64,000 bases of DNA from Streptomyces beijiangensis (lineage in GTDB: Bacteria; Actinomycetota; Actinomycetes; Streptomycetales; Streptomycetaceae): the NCBI RefSeq assembly GCF_017315755.1, contig NZ_JAFLRJ010000004.1, positions 1 to 64,000 on the forward strand. The letters run 5' to 3'. The translations under genes and the position numbers were made by a program. Shown one piece after another: positions 43,553 to 52,811 of this stretch. The notes below the pieces were generated by a model that saw nothing but the letters and a program-made list of their open reading frames with translations, made no database searches and was not told the origin of the DNA. Positions within the stretch are counted from its first letter, which is position 1, and each line of letters starts with the position of its first letter.

Positions 43553-44581
43553 CTACACCTTCACCCCGTGCTCGCGCAGCCACGGCACCGGATCGATCCC
43601 CGACCCCAGATACGGAGTGAGCCGCACCTCGAAGTGCAGGTGCGGCCCGGTCGAGTTGCCCGTGGATCCTGACTGCCCGATCCACTGCCCGGCCCTGACC
43701 TTCTCCCCCTGGTCGACGGCTGCCGCCGACAGATGCGCGTACTGCGTGTAGTAGCCGTTGGGGTGTTTGATCACCACCTCGATGCCGAAGCCGCCGCCGC
43801 AGCTCACCGACGCCACACGCCCCGCGCCGGCCGCCCGTACCGGAGTGCCCAGATCCACGGCGAAATCCTGCCCCGTGTGCCGGTGCGCCCAGTGCGATCC
43901 CGCGCTGTCGAAACCGGCCGAGAGGCTGTACGTGACGACAGGCGTCACCCAGGCGCGCGCCGACCCTCCGGTGTCCATCCGTACCGGCCCCGCGCACCGT
44001 CCCGCCGCCACACTCCGCTCGGCCTCCGACTGCAGCCGCTGCCGGGCGTCCCGGAGCTTCGTCTCGACGGACTCCTTGATCTCCGCGAGCCGCCGCTGCC
44101 GCGACGAGAGTTCCCGCCAGGCCTTCTTCGCCGCGGTCTCGGCCCGTACGTAACTGTTCTCGGCCAGTTGGGCCCGCTCCATCATCCGCGAAAAGGCCGC
44201 GTCGGCCTGGTCGGCGAGCTCCATGCCGCGCAGCATCTCCTCGGGGCTGTCGGCCATCAGCAGCTGCACGGGGTACGCCACCGCGCCCGACCCGCTGCGG
44301 TACTCCGCCCGGGCGACCAGGCCCATCTGGTCGTGGAACACCGCGAGTTCGCGCCGCTTCCCCACCAGCAGCCGTTCCATGCGGCGGGCCCTGGCGCGCT
44401 CCGCGTCGGCCGCGTGCCTGCCGTGTTCGTACGTCGCCGTGGCCTTCGCCGTCTCGTCGTACAGCCGCGCCACCTCGGTGCCGGTACCGGGCCCGTCCGT
44501 GGCCGATGCGGCGGGAGCGGTCAGCGCCGGGAGCATGCACAGCACCGGGACGAGCAGCCTGCGGGAGAGTCGGTAGCGCAT
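43553..44581 (-). CDS. secreted M23 (LytM-type) metallopeptidase
   Basis: 342 residues. Signal peptide 1-27 (ends ASA). A coiled-coil region (about 35-200, rich in Arg, Glu, Ala and Gln) resembles EnvC/RipC-type regulators of cell-wall hydrolases. The M23 domain (about 220-330) has H-x3-D in RHTGQDF and HLHFEV, the zinc ligands of lysostaphin-type endopeptidases, plus YYTQYAHLS. It is predicted to cut peptidoglycan cross-bridges or to bind and control another hydrolase. ATG start. Ends next to a small GGCGCC hairpin (43538-43553) shared with the convergent HAD gene. Confidence 0.88.
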   Translation of the reverse strand: MRYRLSRRLLVPVLCMLPALTAPAASATDGPGTGTEVARLYDETAKATATYEHGRHAADAERARARRMERLLVGKRRELAVFHDQMGLVARAEYRSGSGAVAYPVQLLMADSPEEMLRGMELADQADAAFSRMMERAQLAENSYVRAETAAKKAWRELSSRQRRLAEIKESVETKLRDARQRLQSEAERSVAAGRCAGPVRMDTGGSARAWVTPVVTYSLSAGFDSAGSHWAHRHTGQDFAVDLGTPVRAAGAGRVASVSCGGGFGIEVVIKHPNGYYTQYAHLSAAAVDQGEKVRAGQWIGQSGSTGNSTGPHLHFEVRLTPYLGSGIDPVPWLREHGVKV

Positions 44582-44671
44582 CCAGGGATGGTGGCCCGGA
44601 CCATGGACATTCCGGCGTATTCAGGGCCCTGTCAGCGCCACTTGGCCTAGGGGGTGTCCGCCGGACGCCCC

Positions 44672-46387
44672 CTAGAGCGGCACCTCCCACACGACCGTGG
44701 TGCCCGGCCCTGGACCTTCCTCCAGGCCGGGGCCGTGCCAGCTCGATCCGCCCAGCGACTCGGCCCGCCGGTTGAGGTTGCGCAGCCCGCTGCGCCGCCC
44801 GCCGTCCGGGATGCCCACCCCGTCGTCGGAGACCGTCAGCCGTACCGCGTCGCGTCCGTCCGCCAGTTGCGCCGTGACGTCGACGACGACCTCGATCCTG
44901 CTCGCGTCCGCGTGCCGGAAGGCGTTGGAGAGCGCCTCGCGCAGGGCCGCGATCAGGTTCTTCCCCGTCAGCTCGCCGACCAGGGTGTCCACCGGCCCCA
45001 GGAAGCGGTGCGCGGGCTTGAAGCCGAGTGGCACGGCCGCCATGTTGATCTCCCGCAGTACGCGGGTGCGCAGGCCCGACGGGGCCTCCGTCGGTCCCTG
45101 CTGGAGCGCGAAGATGGCGGTGCGGATCTCCTGGATGGTCACATCCAGTTCGTCCACCGCCTTGCCGACGCCGGTCTGCACCTCGGGCACCACGGACTGG
45201 CGCTGGGCGCTCTCCAGCATCATCCCGGTGGCGAAGAGCCGCTGGATGACCAGGTCGTGCAGATCGCGGGCGATCCGGTCGCGGTCCTCGAAGACCGCCA
45301 GCCGCTCCCGGTCGCGCTGCGCCTCCGCCATCATCAGCGCGAGCGCCGCCTGCGAGGCGAACTGCGTGGCCAGGGTCCGCTCCGCCTCGGTGAAGGGCCG
45401 GGCGCCGCGCGCCCTGGGGGTGGCCAGCGCGCCGAGCACACGGCCTCCGCTGTGCAGCGGCAGCATCATGCTCGGTCCGTACAGCTCGGCGAGCCGCGTG
45501 ATCATCCGGGGGTCGCTCGCGGAGTCGTCCACGAACACCGCCTCACCGGCCAGCAGCTTCGCGACGACCGGGCTCTCCGACGGGATGATCACCCCGAGCG
45601 CGGAGACGGGACTGTCCGAGGAGACGGCCACGATCTCCAGGCCGCCCTCCTCCGAAGCGGCGGGCAGCAGCACCACCCCGGCGTCCGACGCCGCGAGATG
45701 GCGGGCCTGTTCGGCGACGACGGCGAGGGCGTCGTCCGCGTCGCCGCCGGCCAGCAGCGCGGTGGTGACGGCCACCGAGCCGTCGATCCACCGCTCGCGC
45801 TGGCGCGCGGCCTCGTACAGCCGCGCGTTGCCGATGGCGATCCCGGCCTCGGTGGCCAGCACCCGCACCATGTGCAGGTCGTAGTCGTTGAACTCGCCCC
45901 CGCCGTTCTTCTCGGCGAGATAGAGATTGCCGAAGATCTCCCCCTGGACCCGGATGGGGACCCCCAGGAAGGTCCGCATCGGTGGATGGCCCGGGGGAAA
46001 TCCGGCCGAGCGCCGATCGGAGGTCAGATCCGCGAGCCGTACGGTGTCCGGTTCATGGATCAGCGCGCCGAGCAGCCCCTTGTGTCCGTCGGGGCGGTGT
46101 CCGATGGCCGCCGCCTGCTCCTCGGTGACGCCGTACGTCACGAAGTCGGCGAGTCCGGCCGACTCCTCGTCGACGACCCCGATGGCCGCGTAGCGGGCGT
46201 CCGCCAGCTCGGCCGCGGTCTCACAGATCCGGTCCAGGGTGGAGTGCAGTTCGAGCCCCGTACCGACCGAACGCATGGCTTCGAGCAGCTGCGGCACCCT
46301 TGCGGTGAGCTCGGTCGAGAGCCCCTGGAGACTGCGGGTCGCCTGAGTGGCGGCTTCGAGAGGATCGCTGGGATCCGGAGCTGACAT
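44672..46387 (-). CDS. GAF-domain sensor histidine kinase (DevS/DosT-like)
   Basis: 571 residues, no membrane segment. Two GAF domains (about 50-190 and 210-350) precede the HisKA_3 dimerisation helix with phosphoacceptor His377 (ARDLHDLV) and an HATPase domain (about 465-571) ending TTVVWEVPL. In mycobacteria DevS/DosT-type kinases use a heme GAF domain to sense O2, NO and CO. Whether heme binds here cannot be read directly. It starts 10 nt after the cydDC stop, so it is probably in the cytochrome bd operon, consistent with redox or oxygen sensing. No response regulator gene adjoins it. Confidence 0.88.
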   Translation of the reverse strand: MSAPDPSDPLEAATQATRSLQGLSTELTARVPQLLEAMRSVGTGLELHSTLDRICETAAELADARYAAIGVVDEESAGLADFVTYGVTEEQAAAIGHRPDGHKGLLGALIHEPDTVRLADLTSDRRSAGFPPGHPPMRTFLGVPIRVQGEIFGNLYLAEKNGGGEFNDYDLHMVRVLATEAGIAIGNARLYEAARQRERWIDGSVAVTTALLAGGDADDALAVVAEQARHLAASDAGVVLLPAASEEGGLEIVAVSSDSPVSALGVIIPSESPVVAKLLAGEAVFVDDSASDPRMITRLAELYGPSMMLPLHSGGRVLGALATPRARGARPFTEAERTLATQFASQAALALMMAEAQRDRERLAVFEDRDRIARDLHDLVIQRLFATGMMLESAQRQSVVPEVQTGVGKAVDELDVTIQEIRTAIFALQQGPTEAPSGLRTRVLREINMAAVPLGFKPAHRFLGPVDTLVGELTGKNLIAALREALSNAFRHADASRIEVVVDVTAQLADGRDAVRLTVSDDGVGIPDGGRRSGLRNLNRRAESLGGSSWHGPGLEEGPGPGTTVVWEVPL

Positions 46388-46397
46388 GCCCTTGAGC

Positions 46398-49300
46398 CTA
46401 GTTAGTCCTATTTGTTGAGGAAAGCCGGGTACCGACCAGATCGCCCTCCCTCTCCCGCTCGAGCATCCGCCGCAGCGGGCCCTCGGCCACCGCCAGCTCC
46501 TCGTAGCGCCCGCGCTGCACGGCGTGTCCGGCGTCCAGCACGATCACCTCGTCCACGTCTTCCAGGCCCTGCAGCCGGTGCGTGATGATCACGGTCGTAC
46601 GCCCCCGGGTGGCGGCCAGGAGATCCGCCGTCAGCGCGTCCGCCGTCGCCAGGTCGAGGTGCTCGGCCGGCTCGTCCAGTACGAGAACGGGGAAGTCGGC
46701 CAGCAGCGCGCGGGCCAGCGCAAGGCGCTGCCGCTGGCCTCCGGAGAGCCGGGCGCCGTGCTCGCCGACGAGGGTGTCGAGCCCGTCGGGCAGCGCGTCC
46801 GCCCAGTTCCCCAGCCGGGCACGCTCCAGTGCGTCGCGCAGCTCGTCGTCCGTGGCACCGGTCCTGGCCAGCCTGAGGTTCTCCCGTACCGAGCTGTCGA
46901 AGAGGTGCGCATCCTGCGCGCACAGCCCGACAAAGCCCCGGGCGTCGTCCCCGTCCAACGCGAAGGCGTCCGTACCGCCGAGCGTGTACGTCCCCGACTC
47001 CGCGTCGAGGAATCTCAGCAGCACCTGGGCCAGCGTGGTCTTCCCCGCCCCCGAGACCCCGACCACCGCGACCCGCTTCCCCTGGTCGAGACGCAGGTCG
47101 AATCCGCTCAGCGCATCGCGGTCCTGCCCGGGGTAACGGGCGGCCAGCCCGCGCAGCTCCAGCGGGAAGGGCGAGGCAGGTGCGGCCGCCGGACGCTCCG
47201 GCTCGTGTACGGGAAGAGGCGCGTCCAGCACCTCGATCACCCGCTCCGCGCTCTTCTTGACCCGCTGCCGGTACTGCACGGCCAGCGGCAGCCCGATGAC
47301 CGCCTCGAACGCGGCCAGCGGCGTCAGCACCACCACGGCCAGCTCCACCCCGGCAAGCCGCCCTTCCCGCACCGCCTGTACGCCGGCGAGCGCGGCCCCC
47401 GCCACGGTCAGCCCGGTCAGCAGCGCGATCAGCCCGCCCCCGAGCGCGGTGGCGGCAGCGCCGCGCGAGGCGATCCGCGTCAGCACCCGGTCGGCCTCCG
47501 CGGTCCCGCGCACCCGCGCGGGCAGGGCCCCGGACACCGTCAACTCCGCGTTCCCGGCAAGCAGATCGACCACCCGTGTCGCGAGCACCCCGCGTGCGGG
47601 TGCCAGTTGCCGCTCGGCGCGGCGGGCGAAGGCGCCGGTCACCAGCGGCACCCCGACACCGGCCAGCAGCAGTCCGCCGGCCAGCACCGCACCCGCGGCG
47701 GGCAGCAGCCAGGCCACGAACCCGACAGCGCCTACGCCGACCAGGGCGGCTGCTCCCGCCGGAAGCAGCCAGCGCAGCCAGTAGTCCTGCAGCGCGTCCA
47801 CGTCGGCCACCAGCCGCGACAGCAGATCCCCGCGCCGGGCCTCGCGCAGCCCCGCGGGGGCGATCCGCTCCAGCCTGCGGTATACCGCGACCCTGAGCTC
47901 GGCGAGCATCCGCAGCACGGCGTCGTGGGAGACCAGCCGCTCCGCGTAACGGAAGACGGCACGTCCGAGCCCGAAGGTCCGGGTGGCGGTGACCGCCACC
48001 ATCAGATAAAGCACCGGCGGCTGCTCCGAGGCCCGCGAGATGAGCCATCCCGAGGTGGCCATGAGCCCCACCGCGCTCCCCAGTGCCAGCCCTCCGAGCA
48101 GCAGCGCCCAGCCGAGCCGCCCGCGCACGCCCCTGGCGGCCCCGCGCACCCAGGCCAGCGAGGACCGAGCCGCACCGTCCGCCGAGGACTGCGGCTGCCG
48201 GGGTCCCGACGACACCTCGTGCACCGGGACCGCGGCGGCAGTCGCCGCGTTACGCAGGTTCTCGTGCGTGGCGGCGGGACGGGGCACCGCCGCGTCCGCA
48301 CCCCACGAAAGCTCCACCACGCGGTCCGCCACGGCGAGCAACGCCGGGCGGTGGACCACCAGCAGGACGGTGCGGCCCGAGGCCAGCCGCCGTACCGCCT
48401 CGACGATGCCCGCCTCGGTCTCGCCGTCCAGGGCCGCCGTCGGCTCGTCGAGCAGCAGCAGCGGCCGGTCGGCGAGGAACGCCCGCGCCAGCGCCAGCCG
48501 TTGGCGCTGGCCGGCCGACAGACCGGCGCCGTCCTCGCCCAGGACGGTGTCCGCGCCCTGGGGGAGTGCGGTCACGAATCCGTACGCGCCCGCGTCCCGC
48601 AGGGCGGCGAGCACCGCGGCGTCATCCGCATCCGGTCGTGCCAGCCGTACGTTCTCCGCGATCGTGCCCGCGAACAGATGCGGCCTCTGCGGCACCCAGG
48701 CGATCCGCTCCCGCCAGCGCTCGGGGGAGAGGGAGGCGAGATCCGTGCCGCCCACCCGCACCCGGCCGCCCGGCTCGGGCGCCACGAACCCCAGCAGCAC
48801 ATTGAGCAGCGTCGTCTTGCCCACTCCGCTCGGCCCGGTGATCGCCACGGTCTCGCCGGGTTCAACCACCAGCGACAGCGAGTCCAGCGACGGCTGCGTA
48901 CGGCCCTCGTGCCGGACTGTCACGTCCTCCAGTTCCAGCCGCAGCGAGTCGGGTACATCCCCCGAACCACCCGCCGGCAGCGGTGCCTCCAGTACGGCGA
49001 AGATCTCCTCCGCGGCCGAGAGCCCCTCTGCGGCCGCGTGGTACTGCGCCCCCACCTGCCGCAGCGGGAGATACGCCTCGGGGGCGAGGACCAGGATCAC
49101 CAGGCCCGTGTAGAGATCCAACTCCCCCTTGACCAGCCGCATCCCGATGGAGACCGCGACCAGCGCCACCGACAGGGTGGCGAGAAGTTCCAGCGCGAAG
49201 GAGGAGATGAAGGCGATACGCAGCGTCCGCAGCGTGGCCAGCCGGTACTCGTCGGTGATGGCCCGGATCGACTCGGCCTGCGCCTTCGCCCGCCCGAAGA

Positions 49301-49943
49301 CCTTGAGCGTCGGAAGCCCCGCGACCACGTCCAGGAAATGCCCCGACAGCCGTGAAAGCAGCTGCCACTGACGGTCCATCCGGGACTGGGTCGCCCAGCC
49401 GATCAGGATCATGAAGAGCGGGATCAGCGGCAGCGTCCCGACGATGATCGCCGCGGACACCCAGTCCTCGGTGACGATCCTCGCCAGCACCGCCACCGGC
49501 ACCACCACCGCGAGCCCCAACTGCGGGAGATAGCGCGAGAAGTAGTCGTCGAGGGCGTCGACCCCCCGGGTGGCCAGGGCGGTCAGCGATCCCGTCCGCT
49601 GTCCGCTCAGCCAGCCGGGCCCCAGGGCGGAGGCCCTCTCCAGGAGCCTGCCCCGCAGCTCGGACTTGACCGCGGCGCTGGCGCGATGGGCGGCGAGTTC
49701 GGTCAGCCAGGCCACCAGGCCCCGGCCGGCCGCGACCGCGCCCAGAAGCAGCAGAGGCGTCCGCAGTGAGGCCACGTCGTCGCCGTGCTGGAACGCCCCC
49801 ACCACCACTTCGGCGATCAGCATCGCCTGGGCGACGACCAGCCCTGCTCCGGCAACCCCCAGCACCACCACCGCCCCCAGGAAGAGACGGGTGGCGCGGG
49901 CGTACCGAAGCAGGCGCGGGTCGATCGGTTTCACGTGAAACAT
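46398..49943 (-). CDS. cydDC: CydD-CydC fused thiol reductant ABC exporter
   Basis: 1181 residues, two complete half-transporters in one chain. CydD-like membrane domain (about 15-320) with six helices is followed by Walker A TGPSGVGKTT (about 370), signature LSAGQRQR and Walker B LLLLDEPTAAL. The CydC-like half (about 630-1181) repeats the pattern with GVSGAGKTT (about 965) and LSGGQRQR. It exports cysteine/glutathione-type thiols or heme needed to assemble cytochrome bd. ATG 49943 overlaps a perfect parS sequence, which encodes part of MFHVKP. It is 63 nt after cydB. Confidence 0.95.
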   Translation of the reverse strand: MFHVKPIDPRLLRYARATRLFLGAVVVLGVAGAGLVVAQAMLIAEVVVGAFQHGDDVASLRTPLLLLGAVAAGRGLVAWLTELAAHRASAAVKSELRGRLLERASALGPGWLSGQRTGSLTALATRGVDALDDYFSRYLPQLGLAVVVPVAVLARIVTEDWVSAAIIVGTLPLIPLFMILIGWATQSRMDRQWQLLSRLSGHFLDVVAGLPTLKVFGRAKAQAESIRAITDEYRLATLRTLRIAFISSFALELLATLSVALVAVSIGMRLVKGELDLYTGLVILVLAPEAYLPLRQVGAQYHAAAEGLSAAEEIFAVLEAPLPAGGSGDVPDSLRLELEDVTVRHEGRTQPSLDSLSLVVEPGETVAITGPSGVGKTTLLNVLLGFVAPEPGGRVRVGGTDLASLSPERWRERIAWVPQRPHLFAGTIAENVRLARPDADDAAVLAALRDAGAYGFVTALPQGADTVLGEDGAGLSAGQRQRLALARAFLADRPLLLLDEPTAALDGETEAGIVEAVRRLASGRTVLLVVHRPALLAVADRVVELSWGADAAVPRPAATHENLRNAATAAAVPVHEVSSGPRQPQSSADGAARSSLAWVRGAARGVRGRLGWALLLGGLALGSAVGLMATSGWLISRASEQPPVLYLMVAVTATRTFGLGRAVFRYAERLVSHDAVLRMLAELRVAVYRRLERIAPAGLREARRGDLLSRLVADVDALQDYWLRWLLPAGAAALVGVGAVGFVAWLLPAAGAVLAGGLLLAGVGVPLVTGAFARRAERQLAPARGVLATRVVDLLAGNAELTVSGALPARVRGTAEADRVLTRIASRGAAATALGGGLIALLTGLTVAGAALAGVQAVREGRLAGVELAVVVLTPLAAFEAVIGLPLAVQYRQRVKKSAERVIEVLDAPLPVHEPERPAAAPASPFPLELRGLAARYPGQDRDALSGFDLRLDQGKRVAVVGVSGAGKTTLAQVLLRFLDAESGTYTLGGTDAFALDGDDARGFVGLCAQDAHLFDSSVRENLRLARTGATDDELRDALERARLGNWADALPDGLDTLVGEHGARLSGGQRQRLALARALLADFPVLVLDEPAEHLDLATADALTADLLAATRGRTTVIITHRLQGLEDVDEVIVLDAGHAVQRGRYEELAVAEGPLRRMLEREREGDLVGTRLSSTNRTN
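49928..49941. promoter_or_regulatory. parS (ParB-binding) site
   Basis: The perfect 14-bp palindrome GTTTCACGTGAAAC, identical to the ParB recognition sequence used around oriC in Streptomyces and other bacteria. It spans codons 1-6 of cydDC. Its presence supports an origin-proximal position. I found only this one exact copy in the window. Confidence 0.92.
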
Positions 49944-50006
49944 CCCTCACTTGGAGAGCTTGGGAGAGCTTTGGAGAGGTTTGGAGAGGTGGAGAAGCCC
50001 GGAGAG

Positions 50007-51011
50007 TCAGTGCGCGGCGTCGGCGATGTGCTGCGTGCCGATCCGCTTGCGGAACACCCAGTAGGTCCAGCCTTGGTAGAGCAGGACGATGGGCGTCGCG
50101 ATGGCCGCGCACCAGGTCATGATCCTCAGGGTGTAAGGACTCGACGAGGAGTTGGAGACCGTGAGGTTCCATGCGTCATTGAGCGAGGACGGCATGACGT
50201 TCGGGAAGAGCGTCAGGAAGAGCATCGCGACCGCGGCCGCGATGGTCACTCCGGAGAGCGCGAACGACCACCCCTCGCGCCCCACCTTGATGAGCACGAT
50301 GGCCGCGACCAGGGAGACGGCGGCGATGAGCATCGCGACCAGGCTCTTGAGGTTGCCGTTGTCGACCTGGGTCCAGATCAGGAAGGCGAGCGCGAGCACA
50401 GCGGTCACCAGGCCCAGGACGACGGCGAGCTTCCGCGAACGCTCCCGGATGTCACCGACCGTCTTCAGCGACGTGAACACCGTGCCGTGGAAGGTGAAGA
50501 GGGTCAGCGTCACCAGACCACCGAGGATCGAGTAGACGTTGAGCAGATCCCAGAAGGTGCCGACGTACTCCTTGTGCTCGTCGATCTTCACGCCGTGCAC
50601 GATGTTCCCGAAGGCCACGCCCCACAGCAGAGCCGGCAGCAGCGAGGTCCAGAAGATCGCGTGCTCCCAGTTGGTCTGCCAGCGCTCCTCGGCACGCTTC
50701 GAGCGGTACTCGAAGGCGACTCCGCGCACGATCAGGCAGACCAGGATGATCAGCAGCGGCAGATAGAACCCGGAGAAGAGGGTGGCGTACCAGTCGGGGA
50801 AGGCGGCGAAGGTCGCACCGCCCGCCGTGAGCAGCCACACCTCGTTGCCGTCCCAGACCGGCCCGATGGTGTTGATCAGGACGCGCCGCTCCGTGCGGTC
50901 GCGGGCGAGCAGTTTGGTCAGGATGCCGACCCCGAAGTCGAAGCCTTCGAGGAAGAAATAGCCGGTCCACAGAACGGCGATGAGTACGAACCAGACGTCG
51001 TGGAGTTCCAT
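50007..51011 (-). CDS. cydB: cytochrome bd ubiquinol/menaquinol oxidase subunit II
   Basis: 334 residues with eight to nine transmembrane helices. Recognised by the N-terminal MELHDVWFVLIAVLWTGYF-type start with GFDFGVG, by the IGPVWDGNEVW motif (about 52-62) and by the closing TYWVFRKR. With CydA it forms the high-affinity, cytochrome bd oxygen-reducing complex. It lies 19 nt after cydA in the same direction. Confidence 0.95.
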   Translation of the reverse strand: MELHDVWFVLIAVLWTGYFFLEGFDFGVGILTKLLARDRTERRVLINTIGPVWDGNEVWLLTAGGATFAAFPDWYATLFSGFYLPLLIILVCLIVRGVAFEYRSKRAEERWQTNWEHAIFWTSLLPALLWGVAFGNIVHGVKIDEHKEYVGTFWDLLNVYSILGGLVTLTLFTFHGTVFTSLKTVGDIRERSRKLAVVLGLVTAVLALAFLIWTQVDNGNLKSLVAMLIAAVSLVAAIVLIKVGREGWSFALSGVTIAAAVAMLFLTLFPNVMPSSLNDAWNLTVSNSSSSPYTLRIMTWCAAIATPIVLLYQGWTYWVFRKRIGTQHIADAAH

Positions 51012-51030
51012 ACCTCAGCTCCTCAGCAGC

Positions 51031-52545
51031 TCAGTACGAGAAGGCCATCGGCCGGTCGGCGTTGCTGTTGTCGTCATCGCCGCCGATCTTGGTGGGCGGG
51101 TTGAGGTCGGACTCGGTGAGCTCGGGCGGTCCGGCCTTGACGTACTTCGCGAGCAGTCTGACCTCGATGACCGCGAGCACCGCGTAGAGCAGGGTGAAGA
51201 CGATCACCGAGGTGAGCACCGTGCCCTGCGAGACGCTGGGGGAGACCGAGTCCCGGGTGCGCAGCACGCCGTACACGGCCCAGGGCTGACGCCCCGTCTC
51301 GGTGAAGATCCAGCCCCAGGAGTTGGCGATCAGCGGGAAGCCCAGTGTCCAGAGCGCCAGGATCCAGTACCACTTGGCGAGCTTGGGACTGAGCGCCTTC
51401 TTCCTGAAGAGCACCAGGTTCGGTACTTCGTCCTCACCGGTCCGCAGCGCCGGTGGCAGCAGGAACTTCTTCCGGGTGAGCCAGAGCCCGAGCATCCCGA
51501 CGCCGAAGGACGCCATGCCGAACCCGATCATCCAGCGGAAACTCCAGAAGGCGACGGGGATGTTGGGCCGGTAGTCGCCGGGCCCGTACTTCTCCTGCTC
51601 GGCCTTGTTGGTGTCGTTGATGCCGGGGACATAGGAGTTGAAGTTGTCGTCGGCGAGGAAGGACAGTATTCCGGGGATCGAGATCTCGACCGAGTTGTGG
51701 CCCTTGCTGACGTCGCCGTACGCGAAGACCGAGAACGGCGCCGAGTTCTGGCCGTCCCACAGCGCTTCGGCGGCGGCCATCTTCATGGGCTGCTGCTTGA
51801 ACATGACCTTGCCGAGCGTGTCACCGCTGATGGCGGTGAGCAGTCCGGCGATCACCACGGTGATCAGCCCGAGCCGCAGCGAGGTGCGCATCACCGGGAT
51901 GTGCCGCTTGCGCGCCAGGTGGTAGCCGGCGATGCCGACCATGAACGCGCCGCCTGTGAGGAAGGTCGCGGTCATCGTGTGGAAGAACTGGGCGAGGGCG
52001 GTGTTCTGGCTGAGCACGGCCCAGAAGTCGGTCAGCTCCGCGCGCCCCCTCGTCTTGTTGTACGTGTAGCCGACCGGGTGCTGCATCCAGGAGTTGGCCG
52101 CCAGGATGAAGTAGGCGGAGAGGATGGTCCCGAGCGAGACCATCCAGATGCAGGCGAGGTGGATCTTCTTCGGCAGCTTGTCCCAGCCGAAGATCCACAG
52201 CCCGATGAAGGTGGACTCGAAGAAGAAGGCGATCAGCGCCTCGAAGGCGAGGGGCGCCCCGAAGATGTCACCGACGAACCGCGAGTAGTCCGACCAGTTC
52301 ATGCCGAACTGGAATTCCTGCACGATTCCGGTGACCACCCCCATCGCGATGTTGATCAGGAAGAGCTTCCCCCAGAACTTGGTGGCCCTGAGGTACTTGG
52401 GGTTCTCCGTCCGTACCCAGGCGGTCTGCAGGCCCGCGGTCAGCGCGGCGAGCGAGATCGTCAGCGGGATGAAGATGAAGTGGTAGACGGTGGTGATGCC
52501 GAACTGCCATCGCGCCAGGGTCTCCGGCGCCAGAGCTAGGTCCAC
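51031..52545 (-). CDS. cydA: cytochrome bd ubiquinol/menaquinol oxidase subunit I
   Basis: 504 residues with about nine transmembrane helices. Family marks include QFGITTVYHFIFIPLTI (with the heme b595 His region), EFQFGMNWSDYSRFVGD, the conserved ESTFIGLWIFGW and GRQPWAVYGVLRT near residue 380. It carries the hemes b558, b595 and d and the quinol site. A Rex operator lies about 85-100 nt upstream of the GTG start, so transcription should rise when NADH accumulates under oxygen limitation. First gene of cydA-cydB-cydDC-histidine kinase. Confidence 0.96.
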   Translation of the reverse strand: MDLALAPETLARWQFGITTVYHFIFIPLTISLAALTAGLQTAWVRTENPKYLRATKFWGKLFLINIAMGVVTGIVQEFQFGMNWSDYSRFVGDIFGAPLAFEALIAFFFESTFIGLWIFGWDKLPKKIHLACIWMVSLGTILSAYFILAANSWMQHPVGYTYNKTRGRAELTDFWAVLSQNTALAQFFHTMTATFLTGGAFMVGIAGYHLARKRHIPVMRTSLRLGLITVVIAGLLTAISGDTLGKVMFKQQPMKMAAAEALWDGQNSAPFSVFAYGDVSKGHNSVEISIPGILSFLADDNFNSYVPGINDTNKAEQEKYGPGDYRPNIPVAFWSFRWMIGFGMASFGVGMLGLWLTRKKFLLPPALRTGEDEVPNLVLFRKKALSPKLAKWYWILALWTLGFPLIANSWGWIFTETGRQPWAVYGVLRTRDSVSPSVSQGTVLTSVIVFTLLYAVLAVIEVRLLAKYVKAGPPELTESDLNPPTKIGGDDDNSNADRPMAFSY

Positions 52546-52630
52546 GTCGTCAATCTCCTTTGGTCGCCTTGGTATCAGCGGCAGTCTGCCCCTTTGATCC
52601 CAGACATCACGGGAGGAAACGGGACACGCT

Positions 52631-52646
52631 TGTGAACGCGTTCACA
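52631..52646. promoter_or_regulatory. Rex operator upstream of cydA
   Basis: A perfect 16-bp palindrome TGTGAACGCGTTCACA, the Rex operator sequence established for the S. coelicolor cydABCD promoter. A further TTCACA half-site overlaps to the right, up to about 52652. A CATAAT element lies just beyond on the cydA (minus) strand and could be its -10 region. Rex-NAD+ represses; NADH releases it. Confidence 0.92.
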
Positions 52647-52686
52647 TTCACAAGCATTATGGCGCACACACTTTCGGCACAGCGAA

Positions 52687-52714
52687 GGCGGGGTCCCTCT
52701 TACGGAACCCCGCC
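52687..52714 (-). terminator. possible hisC terminator hairpin
   Basis: An 8-bp inverted repeat (52687-52694 and 52707-52714, 12-nt loop) lies downstream of hisC on the minus strand, between hisC and the cydA promoter. No T tract. A terminator insulating cydA from hisC is plausible. Confidence 0.45.
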
Positions 52715-52723
52715 CACGTCACA

Positions 52724-52807
52724 CCCGTACAAGAGCCCGTGCAGGCGCCCGCACAAGAGCCCGTGCAAGCGCCCGGACAAGCACCTGGACAAGCACCCGC
52801 ACCGACG
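52724..52807. repeat. 12-nt tandem repeat, seven units
   Basis: Seven consecutive 12-nt units from 52724, each with the pattern CCCGnnCAAGnn (for example 52724-52735, 52760-52771, 52772-52783). Units differ at two to four positions; the last unit is most diverged. The array fills the gap between the hisC stop (52812) and the hisC terminator hairpin and is non-coding. A similar period occurs at 860-919. Confidence 0.85.
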
Positions 52808-52811
52808 CGCC

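Noticed and set aside
43538..43553. GGCGCC-GCGG-GGCGCC hairpin between the HAD and M23 genes
   Set aside because: Only 6 bp and overlapping the M23 stop codon; too weak to call a terminator.
52724..52807. Possible CRISPR array in the hisC-cydA gap
   Set aside because: Units are 12 nt and contiguous with no spacers, and there are no cas genes; this is a tandem repeat.
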